From: Scytonema millei VB511283
GTDB lineage: Bacteria > Cyanobacteriota > Cyanobacteriia > Cyanobacteriales > Chroococcidiopsidaceae
Reading direction: 5' to 3'
Assembly (NCBI RefSeq): GCF_000817735.3
Contig: NZ_JTJC03000001.1
Location: 1,251,336-1,315,335 of the forward strand
DNA: 64,000 bases
The notes below the pieces were generated by a model. The model had not been told where the DNA came from, ran no database searches, and saw only the letters and a list, made by a program, of their open reading frames with translations. The position numbers and the translations under genes were made by a program. Of the stretch, positions 56,600 through 64,000 are shown piece by piece; positions within the stretch are counted from its first letter, which is position 1, and each line of letters starts with the position of its first letter.

Positions 56600-57490
56600 A
56601 TGGAAACTTGTGCCTTCCGGCTTTCGGAAGAACAGCTAGCACTTCTACCAACAGAAGCAGATATTGCTTTCTACGAAGAACATGGCTGGTATATTTCAAA
56701 ACAGATACTCCCAGATGAACTGCTCGACACAGCAATTTTAGGTAGTGAAAGATACTATCGTGGAGAGCGAGACACTCCACTGCTCGTAAAAAATGCTTAT
56801 AGTGACTGGAAACCACAAGATAAAAGCTTCATTCGGAATAACGAATTTGTCTCTTTACAAAACAAGCAACTCCACGAACTAGGCTTTTATCCAATTATTG
56901 CGGCGATCGCAGCGCGTTTATCCAGAACGAAAAGAATTCGCCTGTTCGCTGATTCGCTGCTGTGTAAGCTACCAACAATTAAGGACAGTCATAATGGAGT
57001 GGTAGGCTGGCACACTGATAAAGCATACTGGTCTACTTGCAGTTCCGACAAATTGCTCACTGCCTGGATTCCTTTTCAAAACTGTGACGAGTCCCTTGGT
57101 CCATTGATTGTCATTGATGGTAGCCACAAGTGGAAAGATACTCATTTAATGAAGAATTTTTTCGACCCGAACTTGAATGAGTTGGAAGAAAAGTTTCGCC
57201 AGCAAGGAAAACAAATTACAAAAGTGCCAATGACCTTACAAAAAGGTCAAGTTAGCTTTCATCACTGTCTGACAATACATGGCAGCTCTCCTAATTACAG
57301 TAACTCTTTGCGGCTAGCAATGGCAGTTCATATGCAAGACGATGGCAACCATTATCGACCGTTTTGGAATCAGAAAGGGGAACAAATTCATATCGGCTAC
57401 GAAGCCTTATGTCGCAAATTGCAGAACGGTCATCCTGATTTTAGCGATCCAGCCGTGTTTCCCATACTTTGGTCGGAGATAGAGCGTTAA
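56600..57490 (+). CDS. Phytanoyl-CoA dioxygenase (PhyH) family Fe(II)/2-oxoglutarate oxygenase
   Basis: A 296-aa double-stranded beta-helix oxygenase. The iron ligands are H138 and D140 in GWHTDKAYW and H227 in IHGSSPNYS; R238 in LRLAMAVH fits the 2-oxoglutarate carboxylate-binding position. PhyH-type enzymes hydroxylate lipids, small metabolites or amino acids. It sits inside the polysaccharide cluster, 30 bp after the sugar transferase and 64 bp before two acyl/aminoacyl transferase-like genes, so a role in glycan decoration is likely but not shown. Confidence 0.85.
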   Translation: METCAFRLSEEQLALLPTEADIAFYEEHGWYISKQILPDELLDTAILGSERYYRGERDTPLLVKNAYSDWKPQDKSFIRNNEFVSLQNKQLHELGFYPIIAAIAARLSRTKRIRLFADSLLCKLPTIKDSHNGVVGWHTDKAYWSTCSSDKLLTAWIPFQNCDESLGPLIVIDGSHKWKDTHLMKNFFDPNLNELEEKFRQQGKQITKVPMTLQKGQVSFHHCLTIHGSSPNYSNSLRLAMAVHMQDDGNHYRPFWNQKGEQIHIGYEALCRKLQNGHPDFSDPAVFPILWSEIER

Positions 57491-57554
57491 TCGCGCAGAT
57501 AGGATATCAGTTCTGATATGGCACGGTCTTAGCTCTGATAACTTTTGCACAAAC

Positions 57555-58631
57555 ATGAACATTCAAATCATCGATCCACAAGACCCCTTGTGGCATAAAG
57601 TTCTGCAACAGCTCCGCCATGATGTTTATCATCTACCTGAGTACATCGGCATTGAGTCAAACAGAACTGAAACAATGGCTAATGCTTTTTTGGTTGCTGA
57701 TAGTGATAAAATTTTCTTCGTACCTTATTTACTACGTCAGTGTCATAATGTAATATCACAAGAATTGCTCGAAGAAGAATGCTTTGATGTTGTCTCTCCC
57801 TATGGCTATCCGGGCATTTTGTTGAGTGAAGCAGCGGCAAATACGCCAAAATTTGTAGATTTTGCTCTGCATGAGTTGAAGTACTTTTTGCAGAAAAACA
57901 ACGTATGTTCGGCTTTTTTGCGATTGCATCCCCTTTTGAGCGATCGCTTCAAGGAGATTTTTCCCTCAGAATATTTAACTGATAGTGGAAAAACTGTATC
58001 CGTAAATCTTACTCTCTCTGAACCGGAAATTTGGGCGCACACAAGAAAAGGACATCAAAGCACTATTAATAAGTGCAAGCGGCTAGGTTTCACTGGCAGA
58101 ATGGTCGAGCTTAGGCAATATATTGACGAATTTATTACTATTTACGAAGAGACAATGAATCGAGTCAATGCTAGGCAATTTTATTACTTTAGCCGCGATT
58201 ACTTTGAGGATTTATTGTCACTAGGAGAGAATATTCATTTAGGTATTGTAGAGGTAAATAACGAAATCGCATGTGCTAGCTTATTTTTTGAATGTTGTGG
58301 TATTGTTCAAGCTCATTTGGGAGGAACGAAAACCAAATATTTACACCAATCCCCTTTTAATTTTCTCTTACATTACGTGCGCCTTTGGGCTAAAGAGCGT
58401 GGGAATGAATTTCTACATATAGGAGGTGGAGTGGGAGGTTCGACTACAGACAGCCTCTATACTTTCAAGTCAGGGTTTTCCAGGCAGAGACACGATTTTC
58501 TGACTTTAAAACTAATTACAAACGAAGAAAAGTACTATCATCTAGTCAATTTACGGGCAAAAGTCTTAAATACTCAAGCTGAAGTACTACTTAGCTCAGA
58601 GTTTTTTCCTGCCTATCGTTCTTACAGTTAA
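57555..58631 (+). CDS. FemAB/GNAT-like transferase, copy 1
   Basis: A 358-aa protein of the BioF2/FemAB-like acyl- or aminoacyl-transferase fold. An N-terminal part (HDVYHLPEYIGIE) leads to a first GNAT-like half. The second half has YEETMNRVNARQFYYF, the acetyl-CoA-site-like strand IACASLFFECCGIVQAHLGGT, and WAKERGNEFLHIGGGVGGS, followed by FKSGFS. The catalytic type (peptide, amino acid or acyl transfer to a sugar) cannot be told by eye. It is followed after 18 bp by its paralogue. Confidence 0.78.
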   Translation: MNIQIIDPQDPLWHKVLQQLRHDVYHLPEYIGIESNRTETMANAFLVADSDKIFFVPYLLRQCHNVISQELLEEECFDVVSPYGYPGILLSEAAANTPKFVDFALHELKYFLQKNNVCSAFLRLHPLLSDRFKEIFPSEYLTDSGKTVSVNLTLSEPEIWAHTRKGHQSTINKCKRLGFTGRMVELRQYIDEFITIYEETMNRVNARQFYYFSRDYFEDLLSLGENIHLGIVEVNNEIACASLFFECCGIVQAHLGGTKTKYLHQSPFNFLLHYVRLWAKERGNEFLHIGGGVGGSTTDSLYTFKSGFSRQRHDFLTLKLITNEEKYYHLVNLRAKVLNTQAEVLLSSEFFPAYRSYS

Positions 58632-58649
58632 AGCACAGTTCAAAAACTC

Positions 58650-59729
58650 ATGCTTGATATTCAGGTTATCAAACCACATGACCTATTATGGTCTCAGACA
58701 CTACAAAAACTCAGACATGATGTCTATCATTTACAAGAATATCTCAAGCTTGAGGCGATTAGAACTCAAACTACTCCAGAAGCAATTTTAATTACTCAAG
58801 AGGACAAGATATTTCTGATACCATACTTAATACGTAGCTGTCAGGACATATATCAAAATGCTCCGTATCATGAAGAAATATTTGACGCTATTTCTCCCTA
58901 CGGTTATGCTGGGATTTTGCTAAGCGATGCAGCGGTTGGACAAGCAGAGTTCTTAAATTTAGCTGTATCTTCTTTGGCGAACGTGTTGCGATTGAAAAAC
59001 ATCTGTTCGGCATTCTTTCGCCTACACCCCATACTCAATCACGGCTTTGAACAAATCTTATCTTCTCAAATTTGTCAAATAACTGGAGAAACTGTATCTA
59101 TAAATCTCATGCTTTCTGAAGCAGAAATTTGGCAGCAAACTCGTTCCGAACATCGCACTCATATCAATCGCTGTAGGCGTGCTGGATTTACTACTAAGAT
59201 AGTAAGATACGAAGATTATATAAAAGAATTTATTGATATTTATGAAGAAACAATGAATCGCGTCACCGCGAAGCAAATGTATTATTTCGGCTATGATTAT
59301 TTTACCAAGCTAGCTAATCTACATGAAAACATTCACCTTGGTATTGTAGAATTCGATAACCAAATTGTTTGTGCTGGCATCTTCACAGAAATTTGTGGGA
59401 TAGTGCAATACCATTTAGGAGGGACTAAAACCGAGTTTCTCAAACAATCTCCCAGCAAACTCTTATTCGATCGCGTGCGGTTCTGGGCTAAAGAACGAGG
59501 TGACAAAATCTTTCATCTCGGAGGTGGTGTTGGAGGTAACAAAGATAGCCTACACCAATTTAAAGCTGGTTTTTCTAAACTGAAGCATAATTTTTTGACA
59601 TTGCGGTCGATCGCAGATGCAGAAAAGTATCAATATTTAGTAGATCTGCAAGCGAAGAAACTGAATATTGAATCCGAACAACTACTTAAGACAAGTTTCT
59701 TTCCAGCGTATCGTTCCTCTCAAATTTAA
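58650..59729 (+). CDS. FemAB/GNAT-like transferase, copy 2 (tandem paralogue)
   Basis: A 359-aa paralogue of the preceding gene, similar over its whole length: LRHDVYHLQEYLKLE, SPYGYAGILLSDAAVG, YEETMNRVTAKQMYYF and IHLGIVEFDNQIVCAG all align with copy 1, as does WAKERGDKIFHLGGGVGGN. It is divergent enough that the duplication is old or inherited. The two proteins may form a pair adding different groups or acting on two sites of the same glycan, like FemA/FemB pairs. Confidence 0.78.
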   Translation: MLDIQVIKPHDLLWSQTLQKLRHDVYHLQEYLKLEAIRTQTTPEAILITQEDKIFLIPYLIRSCQDIYQNAPYHEEIFDAISPYGYAGILLSDAAVGQAEFLNLAVSSLANVLRLKNICSAFFRLHPILNHGFEQILSSQICQITGETVSINLMLSEAEIWQQTRSEHRTHINRCRRAGFTTKIVRYEDYIKEFIDIYEETMNRVTAKQMYYFGYDYFTKLANLHENIHLGIVEFDNQIVCAGIFTEICGIVQYHLGGTKTEFLKQSPSKLLFDRVRFWAKERGDKIFHLGGGVGGNKDSLHQFKAGFSKLKHNFLTLRSIADAEKYQYLVDLQAKKLNIESEQLLKTSFFPAYRSSQI

Positions 59730-59754
59730 AAAAATCGAAAGGAGAGATTTATTT

Positions 59755-60516
59755 ATGCTCGACAATAAGAAAATTTATCAATCTACTGAAGAATTTAATA
59801 CTTGGGCATATGGAAAAGGTCTGAGATTTGAAGAAAAGTATTTAATTAATAACTACTTAGATAAACATTTAAAGACAGTAGAAGCAGGGACAGCAGGCGG
59901 TAGAATTTTACTAGAGATGAGAAAGATGGGCTTTACTTCTCTCATAGGTTACGATTATGTACCTGAATTTATAGAGCAAGCAAAGCAAAAAGATCCCTCA
60001 AGCGAAATTACTTTTGAAGTAGAAGATGCCACCCAACTAAGTTATGTAAATAATAGCTTTGCGCAGATCTTATATCTCCAACAAATCATCAGCTCTATAG
60101 ATGGAGACCAAGCAAAGCTAAAAGCTTTTCAAGAGGCATATCGTATTTTAGAACCAGGTGGTACAGCACTATTTTCATTTCTTTGCTTTGAAGTGAGAGC
60201 GCAGACTTTAATCTACAAACCATATTTAGTCTATTTACGTATTTTGCGTAGCTTACAGGGTAAAAGTCTTTCTCTTCAGTATCTACCTTGGCTCAAATTA
60301 GGAGAAAAGTGGAATTTTTCTGCTTTACTAGATTGCGAACCCTATGTGTATTGGTATAAACCACAAGAAGTAGAACGACTATTGAAAACTGTTGGTTTTG
60401 AAGTCACTGCTGTTGGTTCTTCTGCCCAAATTGAAGGAGATAGTATGTGTACAAGTGTAGAAGAATTAGCAAGACAACCTTTAGCAGGTGGTTTATATTT
60501 CGTTTGTACAAAATAA
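59755..60516 (+). CDS. Class I SAM-dependent methyltransferase
   Basis: A 253-aa protein of class I methyltransferase type. Motif I is degenerate but recognisable as TVEAGTAGGRILLEM; motif II is in LIGYDYVPEFIEQAK. SFAQILYLQQIISSIDG and YRILEPGGTALFSFLCF follow in the expected order. The ATG at 59755 has GGAGAG about 10 nt upstream; an earlier in-frame ATG at 59668 would overlap copy 2 of the FemAB-like gene. It is probably the last gene of this modification block, followed by a 354-bp spacer. Confidence 0.82.
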   Translation: MLDNKKIYQSTEEFNTWAYGKGLRFEEKYLINNYLDKHLKTVEAGTAGGRILLEMRKMGFTSLIGYDYVPEFIEQAKQKDPSSEITFEVEDATQLSYVNNSFAQILYLQQIISSIDGDQAKLKAFQEAYRILEPGGTALFSFLCFEVRAQTLIYKPYLVYLRILRSLQGKSLSLQYLPWLKLGEKWNFSALLDCEPYVYWYKPQEVERLLKTVGFEVTAVGSSAQIEGDSMCTSVEELARQPLAGGLYFVCTK

Positions 60517-60870
60517 AGTTTGTAGTTGTTTGAACTTAATCGTTGAAACTAAAGCGTAAATTAGTCAAATGTAACTGCTTTTTTAAATGCAAGTTCAAGA
60601 TTTAGCGTGACTAAAATTCTCTGTTGGCAACGAATAAATGAGACTATTCTGAGAAAAAGTCCAGGCTCTAAATTGAACTAAACGTAATAGCAGTGTAAAT
60701 GATAGCAGGCTCTTATCCGTGTAAAAAAGCTTACATTTAAATTAGTTTAATATTATACATATCGATACTAACACAACAAATAATACGAGAAGTTAAGTAT
60801 AGCGATAAAATAACTTTATTGTTAAGATGGAATAATATTTTTTGCAATAAAAAGTAATATTACTATTAAA
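60517..60870. other. AT-rich spacer, no gene seen
   Basis: No coding sequence, repeat array or clear terminator is visible. It separates the methyltransferase gene from the aminotransferase gene on the same strand, so it likely contains the promoter of the latter. Confidence 0.5.
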
Positions 60871-62016
60871 ATGATTAAACCGATTCTTCTTTCTATTCCT
60901 CATATGAGCGGGGAAGAGATTGAGTATGTCAAAGAAGCATTTGATACGAATTGGATTGCTCCCGTTGGTCCCCATCTAGAAGCTTTTGAACAAGAATTTT
61001 GTCATGTAATTGATGTCAATCATGCTGCTGCCGTTGTATCTGGCACGGCAGCTTTACACTTAGCCTTGCAGTTGGTTGGAGTGGAGCCTGGAGACGAGGT
61101 ATTTTGCTCGACACTCACTTTTGCGGCTTCAGCTAACCCCATCGTTTATTTAGGGGCAAAACCTGTCTTTATTGACAGCGATCGCACTTCGTGGAACATG
61201 AACCCGGAATTGTTACGAGCAGCCTTGGATAAACGGGCGCGGTTGGGTAAATTACCTAAAGCCGTAGTTGTCGTCCACCTATACGGTCAAAGTGCTGACA
61301 TTGACCCGATTCTAGAAGCCTGCAACCGCTACGAAGTGCCGTTGATTGAAGATGCCGCTGAATCTCTAGGAGCAACTTACAAGGGGCGATCGCCTGGTAG
61401 TTTCGGTAAGATTGGCATTTTTTCGTTCAATGGCAATAAAATCATTACGACATCTGGAGGTGGAATGTTGGTTTCCAACGATCCAGAAATTGTCATCAAA
61501 GCCAGATTTCTCTCCACTCAAGCACGCGATCCAGCGCCCCACTACCAACACTCAGAAATTGGCTACAACTATCGGCTGAGCAATGTATTAGCGGGAATTG
61601 GTCGAGGTCAACTGCAAGTACTAGAGCAACGGGTACAAGCTAGAAGGCGTAACTTTGAAGTTTATCACCAAGCCTTGGGTGAACTGCCAGGAATCTCATT
61701 TATGCCAGAAGCGAGTTACGGTCGCGCCACGCGCTGGTTGAGCTGCATGACAATCAATCCTCAGATTTTCGGTGCAGATCGAGAACAAGTGCGTAAAATC
61801 CTAGCTCAGCAGCACATTGAGACTCGCCCAGTTTGGAAACCACTCCACCTCCAACCTGCTTTTGCCCAACACGAGACAGTTGGAGGTGAGGTGGCGGAAG
61901 AGCTGTTTGCTTGCGGTCTGTGCCTTCCCTCTGGCTCTAATTTAACCAACGAGGATTTAGAGCGAGTCGTAGGGGCGATCGCTAAAATTTGCTCTATCGC
62001 GCTCAAAATAAACTGA
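60871..62016 (+). CDS. DegT/DnrJ/EryC1/StrS-family sugar aminotransferase
   Basis: A 381-aa PLP enzyme that transfers an amino group to a keto-sugar nucleotide. The PLP lysine is K190 in FSFNGNKIITTSGGG, the pyridine-nitrogen Asp is D161 in IEDAAESLG, and the ring-stacking region is SGTAALHLAL. It resembles PglE-like aminotransferases that make 4-amino-4,6-dideoxy sugars, whose amino group is then acylated. It is convergent with the Wzc-like gene 32 bp on. Confidence 0.92.
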   Translation: MIKPILLSIPHMSGEEIEYVKEAFDTNWIAPVGPHLEAFEQEFCHVIDVNHAAAVVSGTAALHLALQLVGVEPGDEVFCSTLTFAASANPIVYLGAKPVFIDSDRTSWNMNPELLRAALDKRARLGKLPKAVVVVHLYGQSADIDPILEACNRYEVPLIEDAAESLGATYKGRSPGSFGKIGIFSFNGNKIITTSGGGMLVSNDPEIVIKARFLSTQARDPAPHYQHSEIGYNYRLSNVLAGIGRGQLQVLEQRVQARRRNFEVYHQALGELPGISFMPEASYGRATRWLSCMTINPQIFGADREQVRKILAQQHIETRPVWKPLHLQPAFAQHETVGGEVAEELFACGLCLPSGSNLTNEDLERVVGAIAKICSIALKIN

Positions 62017-62048
62017 GTGTTTACAACTCCGATCGAACTAGAAAAACC

Positions 62049-64000
62049 TCATCTTTTTTTGCTAATGCTCAAGGGAGAGTGACTTTCTGCCAGTGCCGCG
62101 CTATCATCTTCTTCCGACTGGCTTGAAAGATAATAGTAGTTATATTGTTCGCTATCGGAATTATATCCATTCACTACCTGACCGAGGACATGCTGTCCTG
62201 ACTTTTCTAGAAATTCTTTAGCACGGATAGCAGCAGCAGTATCTACTACACCAGGTCGAACGACCAATAAAACTCCATCTGTCATTTTTCCTAAAATTGC
62301 CGCATCAGCAGCCGCATTTAAAGCAGGAGCGTCAATAATTGTGTAGTCGTAATTGGCTGAAAAAACAGTAATTAAAGATGCCATCCTTTGAGAATCTAGT
62401 AGTGCCATTGGATTCGGTGGAATCACTCCAGAAGTCAGGATGTGAAGATTAGCTGTGATCTTTTTGATTGCTGTTTTTGGTTCGGTCTGACCCACAATAA
62501 TATTACTTAAACCCAAATGATTTGGTAATTCCCAAATTTTATGCTGCAAAGGACGATACATATCTGCATCGACTAACAAAACCTTACGCCCCATCTGAGC
62601 GATGGTGACAGCTAAATTTGCTGCAACCGTTGATTTACCTTCTTTGGGGACGGAACTTGTAACGACAACTGCTTTGAGCTGTTTATCAGAATTCAGAAAC
62701 TTCAAATTAGCTTGCAGCATTCGATATGCTTGGCTGAAAGGCGATCGCGGTGACTCCTGCACTAAAATTTCTGGTGTAGCTCTTTCTAGGGAGCGATCGC
62801 GCAAGAAAATGTTCTCAGATTTTTTTAAAGCTGGAATTATACCCAGTAAGGTATAGCCAAATATTTTTCTAGCTTCCTCAACACTTCTGAGCGATTTATC
62901 TAGTTTTTCTAATATCAAAGTAGTAGCAGCCGCTAATATTCCACCCAGCATAACTCCCGTCACCAGGTACAACATTTTGCGGGGAGCAACCGCTTCTTCT
63001 GGTGGTATGGCTGCTGAAATGACGCGAGCATTACCTATATTCTGATTTTCCGCAATCCGAATTTCTTGTAATTTCTGCTGTAGTAATAAATAGGTAGATT
63101 GAGCTGTTTGAATTTTTCGTTCTAACGCCCGCTGCAATTGTTCCAACTGAGGTAAGCGATCCAGTCTTTCTCTATAAGAAGACTGCACGTTTGAGATTGC
63201 TGCTATTTGGCTAGATAAACCCAAACGTCTCGCTTCTGCTCTCACAAACTCTTCTGTCAGTTTTTGATCGAATTCGCTATTTTGTAAGCTATTTCCTGCG
63301 CTCGGTTTTTGTTCTCCTACAACTTGTTTTAAGCGTTGTTTGAGTAACTGCTCTAAACTTGCTTTCTTTTGCTTGAGGGAGACAACGTTAGGAAAATCTG
63401 CCTGAAAGCGGCTCTGTTCCACCGCTAGCTGCGATTCTATTTGTTGAATCTCTTTTAAAATAGCTTGTACGGCTGGAAATTGACTGATACTAGTTACCGC
63501 TCCGGCGCTATTTAAAGTTTCTCCTAATTGCTGTTTCAGCAGTTCAGATTGAGCTTTTGCATCTGCCAAACCAGCATTAGCATTCGCAGCTTGGCGCTGC
63601 ATATCGGCAATAATTGCTACTGCTGCTCTTTTTTCTTCATTTAGATCGACAACTTTATTCTGCTCTTGAAATTGACGTAATTCTGACTCGCTCTGACGCA
63701 AACTTTTTTCTGCCATAGGCAATTGTTTCTGAACAAACTCTCTCGCAGACACGGCTTCAGAGCGATTAGCAAGTAAATTACTTTCTAAATAAATAGCCAT
63801 TAAAGTATTGACTACTGTTGCAGCTTTGTTCGGATCTGCATCTCTATAAGCAATCTGCAACACATCCGTTTTTTTGACATCTGTTATATCTAGCTTTCTC
63901 AGAAATTTTTCCGGTTTAAGAGTTTTACCCAATTCATTCTTCAACTCTAACCGCGTAATCGTTTTTTTTATAATAGGCAGAGAACGTATAATTTCCGCTT
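62049..64000 (-). CDS. Wzc-like polysaccharide co-polymerase/BY-tyrosine kinase (N-terminus beyond window)
   Basis: The frame is open to the right edge, so the true start is outside. The visible 650 residues contain the end of the Wzz periplasmic domain, a long coiled coil (EKSLRQSESELRQFQEQNK and onward), a membrane segment near the middle (MLYLVTGVMLGGILAAATTL), and a C-terminal kinase. Walker A is SSVPKEGKSTVAAN, Walker A' is VLLVDADMYRP, and a Tyr-rich tail SEQYNYYYLSS is the likely autophosphorylation cluster. It controls chain length and export of the polysaccharide built by the neighbouring cluster. Confidence 0.93.
   Translation of the reverse strand, partial: AEIIRSLPIIKKTITRLELKNELGKTLKPEKFLRKLDITDVKKTDVLQIAYRDADPNKAATVVNTLMAIYLESNLLANRSEAVSAREFVQKQLPMAEKSLRQSESELRQFQEQNKVVDLNEEKRAAVAIIADMQRQAANANAGLADAKAQSELLKQQLGETLNSAGAVTSISQFPAVQAILKEIQQIESQLAVEQSRFQADFPNVVSLKQKKASLEQLLKQRLKQVVGEQKPSAGNSLQNSEFDQKLTEEFVRAEARRLGLSSQIAAISNVQSSYRERLDRLPQLEQLQRALERKIQTAQSTYLLLQQKLQEIRIAENQNIGNARVISAAIPPEEAVAPRKMLYLVTGVMLGGILAAATTLILEKLDKSLRSVEEARKIFGYTLLGIIPALKKSENIFLRDRSLERATPEILVQESPRSPFSQAYRMLQANLKFLNSDKQLKAVVVTSSVPKEGKSTVAANLAVTIAQMGRKVLLVDADMYRPLQHKIWELPNHLGLSNIIVGQTEPKTAIKKITANLHILTSGVIPPNPMALLDSQRMASLITVFSANYDYTIIDAPALNAAADAAILGKMTDGVLLVVRPGVVDTAAAIRAKEFLEKSGQHVLGQVVNGYNSDSEQYNYYYLSSQSEEDDSAALAESHSPLSISKKR

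Overview
The window is chromosomal DNA of a cyanobacterium. It carries the overlapping photosystem II genes psbD-psbC next to a divergent ycf4. It also carries an Ftn2/ARC6-type division gene, a Tic22-like gene, a Psb32-like gene and an SLH-OprB porin. HIP1 palindromes (GCGATCGC) are dense, and short tandem repeats fill many gaps. This combination fits a filamentous or Chroococcidiopsis-like lineage, but the genus is inferred, not shown.

Positions 1-24.8 kb are mostly housekeeping: the end of an Hsp70-family gene, a secreted clan GH-A glycosidase, prmC, a Tic22-like gene, tRNA-Pro(TGG), an aldose epimerase-like gene, pdhA, ftn2, an AEC transporter, a methyltransferase with a small coiled-coil partner, trpB, a ZIP-like membrane protein, a PAS/Crp regulator, a GH31 alpha-glucosidase, psb32, a cobH-like gene, a conserved membrane protein, dapB and a GT39-like membrane glycosyltransferase. 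Positions 24.8-41 kb hold a secreted small protein, the porin, a GNAT/NHLRC2-like/YraQ-like/TIGR03943 run, ygfZ, a TPR-membrane protein beside a TPR-AAA ATPase, an amidase, a PQQ-type sugar dehydrogenase lipoprotein, a ketoacyl synthase and a cyclophilin lipoprotein. Positions 41-45 kb form the photosynthesis block ycf4 / psbD-psbC.

From 45.7 kb to the right edge lies an exopolysaccharide or O-antigen type cluster. It contains a DUF4874/DUF4832 protein, a Wzx-like flippase, three GT4 glycosyltransferases, a Wzy-like polymerase, a WecA-like transferase with a sugar epimerase, a WcaJ-like initiating transferase, a PhyH-type dioxygenase, two tandem FemAB/GNAT-like transferases, a methyltransferase, a DegT aminotransferase and a Wzc-like tyrosine kinase cut by the window edge. 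Together these could build, decorate, flip, polymerise and export a modified surface polysaccharide.

The most unusual pattern is that short repeats typical of the intergenic regions also lie in frame inside at least four protein genes (GH31, ketoacyl synthase, porin, Ftn2), where they encode low-complexity linkers. The best candidate for an undescribed function is the PhyH + two FemAB-like + methyltransferase block inside the polysaccharide cluster.
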